Positions 5,653 through 13,320 of a stretch of 19,722 nt of DNA are shown here, one piece after another. Numbering within the stretch: position 1 is the first letter of the stretch; each line of letters begins with the position of its first letter. The translations under genes and the position numbers were made by a program. Source of the DNA: Candidatus Gastranaerophilales bacterium (lineage in GTDB: Bacteria > Cyanobacteriota > Vampirovibrionia > Gastranaerophilales > Gastranaerophilaceae); assembly GCA_900752845.1 (NCBI GenBank), contig CAADWU010000086.1, positions 1 to 19,722 on the forward strand, written 5' to 3'. Under the pieces are notes generated by a model. That model was not told the origin of the DNA and did not search any database. It saw only the letters and a list, made by a program, of their open reading frames with translations.

Positions 5653-7503
5653 CTAGTTTGCTTTTGTTTTGAATTTTTCAATTTTCTTAACTACAGCATC
5701 TTTATCCATAGCATTCGGGTTCATTGCAAGGTACTGTTTATAGTACTTCACAGCTCCTCTGTAGTTAAGTTCTTTTTCGTATGACATTGCTTTCAGCTTA
5801 GCAATTTGAGGACTGTTGTGGTAGAAATCGATTGCACGATTGCAGTATTCGATTGCTGATGCGTAATTATTTTCCTGATATTGTCTTTGAGCAACATCAA
5901 AGAACTCGTTTGATTTTGTTTCGCAAAGATTAATATATTCAATGCCGTTTTTCGCAATAACATTATCCGGATCTTTCATAAGAGCTTTTTGTAATGCTAC
6001 TCTTGCTGTTCTGAACTGTTTGTTATGAACAAGAATTTCTGCAAGATATAAATCGTCATCTACAGAGCTAGAGAAATTGATAGCATTTTCAAAAGTGTAA
6101 ACAGCATCTTTTTCTCTGCCCAGAGCAAGATATGCTTCACCTTTAATTACGCTGTCCATAAGGTTGTTTCCTGCTGCTTGAACAATATAGTTTAAGCTGT
6201 CACGTGAAAGCGGCTCCTGGTGAACAAGTCTTGCAAGTTTAAGTTTTGCAAGATGAAGTTCCAAATCTTCAGGACATTGTTCAATAGCTTTGTTTATGTA
6301 ATCGTATGCAAGGTATACTTCTTTATTTGTAGTAATACCGTTGTTTTCACCTCTGTCTTTTGACATTTCGTAATATGTATTTGCAAGACCGATGATTGCA
6401 TCTTCGTTGTAATTTCTGTCGCCTACCAATTTAGAATAATAATCAAGAGCTTGTTCATATTTTCTTGTATGAAGTGCCATATTGGCAATTTTTAATTTAC
6501 CTTCCTGATAGTTAGGATTGATAGCTAAAGCTGTCTTTAACTGTTCCATTGCAAATTCTTCATCAGCTCTGTTTTCATAAATAGTTGCAAGGTTAAGATA
6601 AGGACGAGAGTTTTCAGGTTTTACAAGCTGAGCTTTTTTGAAAGAATTAATAGCAGCAGCCTGGTTTCCCTGTTTCAAATATAATTCGCCCTGCAAAGTT
6701 AAAGCAGGAGATGAATTAGGATTCACGTGAACAGAGTGGTTTACCCATGTTAACGCTTTTGAATAATTTCCGCGTCTTGTTTCAACCTGAGCCATGTGAT
6801 ACCACGCTGTCGGGTTGTGAGAATTCTGTTTCATTGCGCTGTTGAAATATCTTTCTGCGGAATCGAGATTTCCGTTCATCATTTCAACTACACCGATGTT
6901 ATCGTATGCTGTTGCAAATGTAGGATTAATTTTGACAGCTGTATTGAATAAATCAAGAGCATCATTTCTGTTGCCGAGTTTCAAAGTAGCAACACCCATG
7001 GCGTTGTATGCTTCATAGTATTTATTATTTAAGTTAACAGCAGCAACAAATTCTTTAATCGCACTGTTTAACAGACCACGTGTATTTTTAATATAATCAA
7101 CGTCTGAAGAAGTTTGACGCTGCATAAATACAAGACCTTGTGCATAGTGTAATGTAGGATTATTGGGGTATTTTTTCAATAATACATCAAGCTCTTTTTG
7201 AGCAGGATCGAGTTTATGCTGTTTAGCCATGGAAACTGCTCTTAAAGCAAGCAAATTAACATCATTCGGCTCAACATTTAAAAGTTCTTTTATTTTAGCA
7301 TCAGCTTCGGCACAGTGATTATATTCTATTAATCTAGCAATTTCCGGATATGCCTGAGAACCTGTTTTTACTGATGAAGCAGCAGGTTTTGCAGCATTAG
7401 CGGTATTTTTTTGAACCTGTGCCTGCAATTCTTTAGCATAAACCTGAGATGACAATGCAGCCATAACGACAAATGATGCTATTAACAATTTTTTATAATT
7501 CAT
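5653..7503 (-). CDS. Exported tetratricopeptide-repeat (TPR) protein
   Basis: 616 residues. A signal peptide is present (MNYKKLLIASFVVMAALSSQVYA, cleavage near 23), so the protein is periplasmic or secreted. From about residue 48 to the end it is built of 34-residue TPR units; clear ones include NPTFATAYDNIGVVEMMNGN, NPTAWYHMAQVETRRGNYSK and SRPYLNLATIYENRADEEFA. At least ten repeats can be recognised, with the last near 545-605. TPR arrays are protein-interaction scaffolds; the partner is unknown. The start has TAGGAG 6 nt upstream. It heads a two-gene unit with the 84-residue protein and is divergent from xerC, whose promoter it overlaps. Confidence 0.9.
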   Translation of the reverse strand: MNYKKLLIASFVVMAALSSQVYAKELQAQVQKNTANAAKPAASSVKTGSQAYPEIARLIEYNHCAEADAKIKELLNVEPNDVNLLALRAVSMAKQHKLDPAQKELDVLLKKYPNNPTLHYAQGLVFMQRQTSSDVDYIKNTRGLLNSAIKEFVAAVNLNNKYYEAYNAMGVATLKLGNRNDALDLFNTAVKINPTFATAYDNIGVVEMMNGNLDSAERYFNSAMKQNSHNPTAWYHMAQVETRRGNYSKALTWVNHSVHVNPNSSPALTLQGELYLKQGNQAAAINSFKKAQLVKPENSRPYLNLATIYENRADEEFAMEQLKTALAINPNYQEGKLKIANMALHTRKYEQALDYYSKLVGDRNYNEDAIIGLANTYYEMSKDRGENNGITTNKEVYLAYDYINKAIEQCPEDLELHLAKLKLARLVHQEPLSRDSLNYIVQAAGNNLMDSVIKGEAYLALGREKDAVYTFENAINFSSSVDDDLYLAEILVHNKQFRTARVALQKALMKDPDNVIAKNGIEYINLCETKSNEFFDVAQRQYQENNYASAIEYCNRAIDFYHNSPQIAKLKAMSYEKELNYRGAVKYYKQYLAMNPNAMDKDAVVKKIEKFKTKAN

Positions 7504-7530
7504 GTTATCTCCTACATTGGTTAATAACTA

Positions 7531-7559
7531 TTTTACTTCTTCTAAAATTATTGTATAAT
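7531..7559 (+). promoter_or_regulatory. Promoter of xerC, overlapping the TPR-gene promoter
   Basis: -35 TTTTAC (7531-7536, weak), 17-nt spacer, perfect -10 TATAAT (7554-7559). Transcription would start near 7566, leaving a leader of about 68 nt before xerC. Confidence 0.5.
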
Positions 7560-7578
7560 AGTATATGTAAAAAAGCAA
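7550..7578 (-). promoter_or_regulatory. Promoter of the TPR gene, overlapping the xerC promoter
   Basis: Minus-strand -35 TTGCTT (7573-7578), 17-nt spacer, -10 TACAAT (7550-7555). Transcription would start near 7543, about 40 nt before the TPR start codon. The -10 shares bases 7554-7555 with the -10 of the opposite promoter. Confidence 0.55.
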
Positions 7579-7633
7579 TAATTTAAATGGAGTAGAAAAC
7601 AGGGCTGAGAGGGTTAGGATAGGTTCACAGATT

Positions 7634-8548
7634 ATGAGTTTAAACGCAAATTCAAAACAAGATTTGGAAGAATTCAAATCATACATAATTGTAGAAAAGA
7701 ATTTTTCAAAACATACCGCTAAAGCTTACTGTTCGGACGTTTTAAGCTTTTTGGTATGGATGGACGAAACCTCCTGCGAAGATGTAAATTTTTCCAAAGT
7801 AAGAGAATATCTCCACTTCATTCAAAAGTTCAATTACAAAAAAACTACCATTGCACGAAAAATTGCATCTATCAGAACTTTTTACAAATATTTATATCGC
7901 GAGCGCAAAGTTGACTCAAATCCTGCTATGAATTTAACTGTTCCAAAGCGTCCGAAATCTTTACCAAAATTTTTAACACCTGACGAAGTTGAACAAATAT
8001 TAAACAATACAAAAATCGAAACCCCCTCTGGTTACAGAAACAGGGCAATTCTGGAGCTTTTATGGGCAACGGGAATGCGCATATCAGAACTTTCAGGACT
8101 GAATTTCGGAGATTTGAACCTTGAAAATAATGAAATCAGGGTATTCGGAAAAGGAGCAAAAGAAAGAATTATTCTTGTGACCGACAGGGCAAAAAATTAC
8201 CTTGAAAGATATATTGAAAGCGCAAGAGCTTTAATCCCGAAAGGTTACAGACTTGAAGAACCTACAGAAAGCTCGCCTGTTTTTATTAATAACACAGGTT
8301 ACAGACTGCAAACAAGAACCGTAAGAAATGTTATAAATGAAATCGTTGAAAAAATAAATCTTCCAAAACACGTAACCCCTCACGTTTTTCGCCACAGTTT
8401 TGCAACACACTTAATCGAAAACGGTGCAGATTTAAGAGTTGTGCAGGAGCTTTTGGGACACGCAAGCATTTCTAACACACAGATTTACACCCACGTTTCA
8501 ACACAGCATTTGAAAGACGTTTACAACTCTGCGCATCCGAGAGCGTAA
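7634..8548 (+). CDS. xerC: Tyrosine recombinase, XerC-like
   Basis: 304 residues, normal Xer length. There is an N-terminal SAM-like core-binding domain (about 10-95) and a C-terminal catalytic domain with the full set R149 (TGMRISEL), K173 (GKGAKER), H250-x-x-R253 (HVFRHSFATHL), H276 (LLGHAS) and nucleophile Y285 (QIYTHV). The C-terminus (QHLKDVYNSAHPRA) resembles E. coli XerC (QHLASVYDAAHPRA) more than XerD, hence the tentative name. With the second Xer protein at 13321 it would form the chromosome-dimer resolvase acting at dif. The ATG at 7634 has only a weak upstream AGGATAGG site. An integrase role cannot be fully excluded, but no mobile-element context is visible. Confidence 0.85.
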   Translation: MSLNANSKQDLEEFKSYIIVEKNFSKHTAKAYCSDVLSFLVWMDETSCEDVNFSKVREYLHFIQKFNYKKTTIARKIASIRTFYKYLYRERKVDSNPAMNLTVPKRPKSLPKFLTPDEVEQILNNTKIETPSGYRNRAILELLWATGMRISELSGLNFGDLNLENNEIRVFGKGAKERIILVTDRAKNYLERYIESARALIPKGYRLEEPTESSPVFINNTGYRLQTRTVRNVINEIVEKINLPKHVTPHVFRHSFATHLIENGADLRVVQELLGHASISNTQIYTHVSTQHLKDVYNSAHPRA

Positions 8549-8553
8549 ATTAT

Positions 8554-8582
8554 TTGCAACAGTACAAAAAATTTGCTAAACT
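8554..8582 (+). promoter_or_regulatory. Promoter of the TrmB-like gene, probably giving a leaderless mRNA
   Basis: -35 TTGCAA (8554-8559), 17-nt spacer, -10 TAAACT (8577-8582). The start codon at 8589 lies 7 nt after the -10, exactly where transcription should begin, and there is no Shine-Dalgarno. Confidence 0.5.
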
Positions 8583-8588
8583 CATCTT

Positions 8589-9386
8589 ATGGATGAAATT
8601 GTTGAAAAATTAAAAGAACTAGGACTTAACGAATATCAGTCAAAAGTTTATGTTGCGCTTTTAAAAAAATACCCCGCAACAGGTTATGAGATAAGCAAAC
8701 TCGCAAATATTCCCCAATCAAGAGCTTATGACACTTTAAAAGTTCTTGAAAATTTACACATAGCAATTCCATCAAACTCAAAACCGGTTACTTATACCCC
8801 TATAAAGCCGAAAGAACTCACCAAAAGATTTAAGCGCAAAATTGATTCAACTATTGATTACCTTGAAAAAAGACTTCCTGATGTCAAAGAGGATTACACA
8901 GAGCCCATTTTGACAATAAGAAGCAGAACTAAAATTATTGATAAAGTTATTGAAGTAATTAAGAGTGCAAAAAAAACCTTATATCTTGCTGTTTGGGGGC
9001 AGGATTTCAAGTTTATCGAACAGCACATTATGGATGCTTACAATCGGGGGATTGAAATTAAGATTGTACAGTATGACGACTTTGTATGCAATGTCGGAAC
9101 TGTCTTTAAACATTCTGGCGTAAAGATGCTTGAACATTATCCTTCGGGAAGATTTATATTCCTTTCTATTGATAATTCGGAAGGACTTTTCGGCAGAGTT
9201 GAAGCACAAAAACACAGCGACCCTGAAATTATCTGGACCAAAAACCCTGAAATTGTTTTCCTTATTAAAGCTTTTAGCGTTCACGAGATGTATTTGATTG
9301 ATATTGAAGAACATTTCCCTGAACAGCTGCGCTATTTCTACGGTGCAGGATTTAAAAAACTTCGTGATAAAGTTTTGAGAAACTAA
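8589..9386 (+). CDS. TrmB-family transcriptional regulator
   Basis: 265 residues. The N-terminal winged helix-turn-helix (about 1-72; LKELGLNEYQSKVYVALL, then recognition helix IPQSRAYDTLKVLENLHI) is typical of TrmB proteins. It is followed by a helical linker (75-97). From about 105 to 255 there is a TrmB C-terminal sensor domain with the phospholipase-D-like fold pattern (KKTLYLAVWGQDF, RGIEIKIVQYDD). Best-known TrmB members are archaeal regulators that bind sugars; the ligand here is unknown. It lies 40 nt after xerC but has its own promoter. No metabolic target gene adjoins it. Fold assignment is confident; function beyond DNA binding is not. Confidence 0.85.
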   Translation: MDEIVEKLKELGLNEYQSKVYVALLKKYPATGYEISKLANIPQSRAYDTLKVLENLHIAIPSNSKPVTYTPIKPKELTKRFKRKIDSTIDYLEKRLPDVKEDYTEPILTIRSRTKIIDKVIEVIKSAKKTLYLAVWGQDFKFIEQHIMDAYNRGIEIKIVQYDDFVCNVGTVFKHSGVKMLEHYPSGRFIFLSIDNSEGLFGRVEAQKHSDPEIIWTKNPEIVFLIKAFSVHEMYLIDIEEHFPEQLRYFYGAGFKKLRDKVLRN

Positions 9387-9470
9387 AAAAGTTTTAACAA
9401 AATTTTACTTTTAAAAAAAATATCACAGAGGTATAATTTTATTGTAAAGAGATTTGGGAAAATAATTACG

Positions 9471-10088
9471 ATGTACGGGTATAGTTTTGAATTAATCACT
9501 GGTCCTATGAGCTGCGGCAAAACAGAGGAACTTTTAAGACGTGTAAGACGTTCTATTATTGCAAAGAAAAAGGTTAAAGTAATATCTCCTGATGTTGATA
9601 CAAGAGCTAAAGGCGATTATATCGAATCAAGAAACGGGTTATGGCTTGATGCAATTAAAGTTAAGCATTCTATTCAGATTATGAGTGTTGTAAAACCTGA
9701 AGATGAGGTTATTGCACTTGATGAACTCCAATTTTTTGACAGCAATATTGTTAAAGTTATTTCAAAACTCATGGAAGAAGGTAAAAAGGTTATCGGTACA
9801 GGACTTGAGTTGGATTTTAAAGCTGAACCTTTCGGAAGTATGCCTGAACTTATGTGTATTGCAACAAAGGTTGACAAACTTCACGCTGTATGTATGAAAT
9901 GCGGCTGTGAAGATGCAACACGTACACAAAGACTTATTGACGGAAAACCTGCCGACAAAAATTCTCCGCTTATTATGATTGGCGGAGATGAAACCTATGA
10001 AGCACGCTGCATAAAATGTTACGAGCTTCCTGATATTCAGCACGAAAAACAAAAAAGAGGGCTAAAACTCTTAAACTTTGAACATTAA
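9471..10088 (+). CDS. tdk: Thymidine kinase (type II, zinc-containing)
   Basis: 205 residues, standard length. Visible are the P-loop GPMSCGKT (11-18), the DELQFF motif with catalytic E85, the GLELDFKAEPFG lasso-type segment (111-122) and two zinc-binding pairs, CMKC (141/144) and CIKC (180/183). It phosphorylates thymidine to dTMP in the salvage pathway. A -10 TATAAT lies at about 9432-9437; ribosome-site support is weak. The 3' end overlaps convergent prmC by 4 nt. Confidence 0.95.
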   Translation: MYGYSFELITGPMSCGKTEELLRRVRRSIIAKKKVKVISPDVDTRAKGDYIESRNGLWLDAIKVKHSIQIMSVVKPEDEVIALDELQFFDSNIVKVISKLMEEGKKVIGTGLELDFKAEPFGSMPELMCIATKVDKLHAVCMKCGCEDATRTQRLIDGKPADKNSPLIMIGGDETYEARCIKCYELPDIQHEKQKRGLKLLNFEH

Positions 10089-10918
10089 AGATGAGCACAG
10101 ATTACCCTGTCAATTCCTGCCAAATCTTTTATGATTTCTATATCTTTAAATCCGTTTGTTGCCAAAAATGATTTAACATCCTTTGACTGATCTATTCCCA
10201 GTTCAAACAACAGATATCCGCCTTTATTTAAAATTTTCGGTGCTTCTTTTGTAATTTTTTCGTAAAACTCTAAACCTTTTTCGTCAGTTGTGAATAAAGC
10301 GTTTTCAGGGTCAAATTTTACTTCCGTCTGAATATTTTCTTTCTCGCAAGGTGGAATATAAGGCGGATTAGAAATAATTATATCAAAGCTTTCACCCGGT
10401 TTTACGTTTGAAAAAATATCGGATTTTCTAAATATTGCTTTATTAAAAAGATTTAACCTTGAAGCATTATCCAGTGCAGTATTCAAAGCATCTGACGAGA
10501 TATCCAGCCCGATTATCTGACAATCAGTAAGCTTTGCAATCATACATGCAATGCAGCCAGAACCCGTTCCTAAATCAAGAGCCGTTTTGAAATTGTTTTT
10601 ATCAATAATTTCAACAGCTTTTCTAACAAGAAATTCCGTTTCATCACGGGGAATTAAAACTGACGGATTTACGATAAACTTTTCACCCATAAAATCTGCA
10701 AATCCGATAATATGCTGTATGGGACGGCGAGTTTGTGCTCTTTCTAGAGCTTTTTCTTTTACAAAAGCAATTTTATCGGCAGTAAGTTTTTTACCGGCAA
10801 TAATATCTTTAAAACCGTAATCGGCAAAGTGTTCCAAAAGCATTTTCACTTCAACATTTGCTTCATTAGGTTCAATCCCCGAGTCTGTTAATATTTTCAA
10901 AATCTCTTGTATGCTCAT
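10085..10918 (-). CDS. prmC: Release factor glutamine N5-methyltransferase PrmC (HemK)
   Basis: 277 residues, normal length. There is an N-terminal helical domain (1-75) that recognises the release factor. The methyltransferase domain follows, with LIPRDETEFLV (88-98), the SAM-binding motif DLGTGSGCIA (115-124) and the catalytic NPPY (184-187). It methylates the glutamine of the GGQ motif in RF1/RF2. The ATG at 10918 has AGGAT 5 nt upstream and fits the family N-terminus, so the 47-nt overlap with the preceding 170-residue gene is real and suggests coupling. It is the third gene of a 53 aa - 170 aa - prmC unit. Confidence 0.95.
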   Translation of the reverse strand: MSIQEILKILTDSGIEPNEANVEVKMLLEHFADYGFKDIIAGKKLTADKIAFVKEKALERAQTRRPIQHIIGFADFMGEKFIVNPSVLIPRDETEFLVRKAVEIIDKNNFKTALDLGTGSGCIACMIAKLTDCQIIGLDISSDALNTALDNASRLNLFNKAIFRKSDIFSNVKPGESFDIIISNPPYIPPCEKENIQTEVKFDPENALFTTDEKGLEFYEKITKEAPKILNKGGYLLFELGIDQSKDVKSFLATNGFKDIEIIKDLAGIDRVICAHL

Positions 10919-11384
10919 TTATTATCCTGTCTATTTCATCACGTGCCTCAAGCTTTGAGGTAAGCTCTTTTTTTTCTATATTATATTTTTTGCACACACG
11001 GCCGTAATAATAAAGCTGTTTTTTGGTAGGAATTTCTTTTGACATTTTAACTTCCTGCAAAAACTTCCTTTTTTTCTTCTCAAATTCTTTCTGCGCCTGA
11101 ATAACAGGTTCCTGTTTTTTCTTATAATCGTAATATTTTCTGCATTCTTTAAGAAATAAAACAGTTTCTTCTATAAACTTGTTGTCATCAAGATAGTTTT
11201 CTAAAAATTCAAAATGCGGATTGTTAATCTCAAAATAGTACCTTTCATCATCAATAAATTTGTCCAAGATATCATTTACAGATAAATCAGGCGACTTTTT
11301 AACCAGCGCACGCAAAAAATTACACAGAGCAGATTTCTGTGTCTTAGTCATATCCTGATAAATTTGATTTTTTATTGCATACAT
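10872..11384 (-). CDS. Basic, helix-rich protein of unknown function (170 aa)
   Basis: 170 residues, mostly alpha-helical, with a highly charged middle (88-115, rich in Lys/Glu/Gln). A C-terminal segment, PTKKQLYYYGRVCKKYNIEKKEL (about 119-141), has the T-x-K-Q...L...Y-x-I pattern seen in small helical motifs of several unrelated families. No named family recognised. Its ATG overlaps the stop of the upstream 53-codon ORF by 1 nt and its own end overlaps prmC by 47 nt, so it is translated as part of an operon. The internal Met at residue 12 is a less likely start. Confidence 0.65.
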   Translation of the reverse strand: MYAIKNQIYQDMTKTQKSALCNFLRALVKKSPDLSVNDILDKFIDDERYYFEINNPHFEFLENYLDDNKFIEETVLFLKECRKYYDYKKKQEPVIQAQKEFEKKKRKFLQEVKMSKEIPTKKQLYYYGRVCKKYNIEKKELTSKLEARDEIDRIINEHTRDFENINRLGD

Positions 11385-11545
11385 TATTTTTTAAAAAGGT
11401 CTTTTACCGAAAACTTGCTCAAATTCTCTTTTTGGAATTCAAGAAACTTTTTAGCAATAGGATTGGTATGACGAATTTCTTTTGTTTCTTTTTGTTCGTC
11501 AACTTTCGTTTCGTTTTCGATTACCGTAAAATTTCTCTCATCCAT
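11384..11545 (-). CDS. Small charged protein of unknown function (53 aa), first gene of the prmC unit
   Basis: 53 codons, ATG at 11545 and TAA at 11386-11384. The protein begins MDERNFTVIENETK and ends LSKFSVKDLFKK; it is highly charged with no membrane segment. The stop and the next gene's ATG overlap as TAATG, a strong sign that it is real and coupled to the 170-residue protein. No Shine-Dalgarno stands at normal distance, and promoter elements lie very close to the ATG, so the leader is very short or absent. Confidence 0.65.
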   Translation of the reverse strand: MDERNFTVIENETKVDEQKETKEIRHTNPIAKKFLEFQKENLSKFSVKDLFKK

Positions 11546-11562
11546 AGTCAGAATTATACCTC

Positions 11563-11590
11563 TTTATACATATATAAAAAAGTTTGTTAA
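11563..11590 (-). promoter_or_regulatory. Promoter of the 53 aa - 170 aa - prmC unit
   Basis: Minus-strand -35 TTAACA (11585-11590), 16-nt spacer, -10 TATAAA (11563-11568), giving a leader of about 12 nt. A perfect TATAAT at 11553-11558, exactly 7 nt from the ATG, is an alternative -10 with a poor -35. Confidence 0.5.
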
Positions 11591-11666
11591 GAAAAAATTG
11601 ACTTTTTTGTTATATAAAAAGTATATAATGTTACATTTCGTAATGCTGTTGTTTTAATCCAAATAA

Positions 11667-12416
11667 TTATTTTGAAGCAGTTGAGCTTATACCATCAGCA
11701 AGCTCATGCATAAGTTTTTTTCTCAATACATCAAGCTGGTTCTGCAAAGCCGTTGTATCTTTGCCCATACGTTTTGCACCTGCAATACGTTTTTCAAGGT
11801 TATTGATACTTCCTTCTAAACTTTTTTGCTGAACTTCAGCACCAGTTAATTGAGGTTTTGTTTCTTTAGGTTCGGTTTTTTTAGCTCTTTCACCTATAGA
11901 ATTTTTAACTTCTCTTTCTGCTGCATTTTGTCGGTTCAATTCATTGATTTTTTGCTGTCTTTGAACGCTTGGTCTTTGATAGCCGTTTTCTTTTGCATAA
12001 GCTGAAAGTTCTTCTTCGGTAAATTGTGCATTTTCTTCTATTTGTCTTTGTTTATCAACTAATCTGCGTTCATTTTTTCTTTGCCATTTTGCATCGTTTT
12101 TATTCATGTGTTTTTCTTTACCTGCAACAGCCATTTCTTCACGGCGTTTAATTCTGCCTTTTATTTTTGTTCTTGCTTTTGCTCCTGTGTCAATAGCTTC
12201 TGATACTGCTTCTGATGCAGCTTCTTGAACAGCTTTAGGCTTTCTGAGCACCAAATATCCGATGCCTGCTAACGCTAAAAGTGAAAGAGAACCTATTAGC
12301 AGCTTCTCGTTGTTTTTATTATTATTATTTTCTTTGTTTTTGTTAATTGGAACTGTTTGATTATCAGTTTTTCTGACTGTCGGACTATTAGATGTAAATG
12401 ACACTCTTTCAATCAT
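11667..12416 (-). CDS. Single-pass membrane protein with long charged helical tail (249 aa)
   Basis: 249 residues. A short N-terminal segment (MIERVSFTSNSPTV) is followed by an Asn-rich linker (about 29-36), one transmembrane helix (39-57) and an about 190-residue cytoplasmic-type tail. The tail is rich in Lys, Arg, Glu and Gln, with coiled-coil character (75-135, 150-175, 200-240). No enzymatic motif. The start is supported by AAAGG with 9 nt spacing and a promoter. Function unknown; a structural or envelope-anchoring role is only a guess. Confidence 0.7.
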   Translation of the reverse strand: MIERVSFTSNSPTVRKTDNQTVPINKNKENNNNKNNEKLLIGSLSLLALAGIGYLVLRKPKAVQEAASEAVSEAIDTGAKARTKIKGRIKRREEMAVAGKEKHMNKNDAKWQRKNERRLVDKQRQIEENAQFTEEELSAYAKENGYQRPSVQRQQKINELNRQNAAEREVKNSIGERAKKTEPKETKPQLTGAEVQQKSLEGSINNLEKRIAGAKRMGKDTTALQNQLDVLRKKLMHELADGISSTASK

Positions 12417-12442
12417 TTTAATTTACCTTTCATTTTACACAC

Positions 12443-12471
12443 ATTTTATTGACTTATATAAAACATGTGAA
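12443..12471 (-). promoter_or_regulatory. Promoter of the 249-residue membrane-protein gene
   Basis: Minus-strand -35 TTCACA (12466-12471), 17-nt spacer, -10 TAAAAT (12443-12448). Each differs from consensus at one base. The leader would be about 20 nt and contains the ribosome site. Confidence 0.6.
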
Positions 12472-12562
12472 TAAAAAAATTTGCTTAAAAACCTTTTTGG
12501 ACATGGGTTTTGATGTATTATAAACCTGAAATTGCTTATAGAAAAGCATATTTAACAAATTG

Positions 12563-13276
12563 TTACATTTGTAGTTTTGCAATTTGGATCTGAAAAACTG
12601 CTTCAATGTCGACACCGTTTAAAATTTCAGTTATCAAATCATTAGGATTTATGTTCCTGTCAAAAGCCGGAAGAACACCGAGTATTTTTATATCCGTATA
12701 TTCCTCTATCAGACGTGGAAGCAGTTTAATATTCATATCTTCCGTATTGTCCGGATAATCATTTATTATTACCCCTCGAAATTTAATACCAAGCTCTTTG
12801 GCATGGTTAATTGCTACGAGTATTGTGTTAATGGTTGTTTTTACAGCAGAAACAGCAAGCAGAACAGGTAAATCCAAACTTTGTATAAGATTTTCTTCAA
12901 GAAAATTTTTGCCGAATGGTGTTCCAAGCCCCAGAGAGCCGTCAACAATCGTACACTCGTTAATGTCTTGAAGGTTTTGGAAATCTTTCAAAATTTCATT
13001 GCGTTCAATTACTATATTTTCGGCAGCAGCAGCAACAAGAGGATTATTTTTACCTCTCAAAAGATATGTAAAATATGTTTTTATATACGGGTCGGCAAAT
13101 TTTACAAATGCCAAATCCGGTGATTGAATAAATCCGTTTTTTTCAATTGCACCCGTTTCAACCGGTTTGTAAACACCTGTAGAATACCCAAGACTTTGCA
13201 TTGTTGCAGCGAGCCCTGCGGTTACAAAAATCTTGGAGGAATTCTGCTCAGTTCCTGCTACAAATAACTCTAACAT
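12563..13276 (-). CDS. bioD: Divergent dethiobiotin synthetase-family protein
   Basis: 237 residues, the usual BioD length. Similarity is visible at YKPVETGA (36-43), a central VDGSLGLGTP (111-120) matching VEGAGG..TP of BioD, and the Rossmann-like strands LPVLLAVSAVKTTINTILVAINHAKELGI and FRGVIINDY. BioD closes the ureido ring of dethiobiotin from DAPA, CO2 and ATP. However, the P-loop GTDTxVGKT is here GTEQNSSKI (8-16): the Lys is kept but the Gly before it and the following Thr are not. No other bio gene adjoins it. It may be a functional variant or a BioD-like protein with another job. The start has no Shine-Dalgarno. Confidence 0.75.
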   Translation of the reverse strand: MLELFVAGTEQNSSKIFVTAGLAATMQSLGYSTGVYKPVETGAIEKNGFIQSPDLAFVKFADPYIKTYFTYLLRGKNNPLVAAAAENIVIERNEILKDFQNLQDINECTIVDGSLGLGTPFGKNFLEENLIQSLDLPVLLAVSAVKTTINTILVAINHAKELGIKFRGVIINDYPDNTEDMNIKLLPRLIEEYTDIKILGVLPAFDRNINPNDLITEILNGVDIEAVFQIQIAKLQM

Positions 13277-13320
13277 ACAATTTATATTATCATAAACCGT
13301 TATTTTTTGAGAATATAATG

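Noticed and set aside
7590..7625. GGGCTGAGAGGGTTAGG in the xerC leader, resembling the CTGAGA core of a TPP riboswitch
   Set aside because: None of the other THI-box elements follow, the leader is too short, and xerC is not a thiamine gene.
8979..9314. Long open frames opposite trmB-like, tdk, aroC and prmC genes
   Set aside because: They are shadows of well-supported genes, with no ribosome sites and no recognisable protein features.
11598..11645. TTGACT and TATAAT on the + strand, possibly an antisense promoter, and a TAATGTTACAT resembling a dif half-site
   Set aside because: The spacing to TATAAT is 20 nt (18 to a poorer TATATA), no terminator or RNA structure follows, and the left dif arm does not match.
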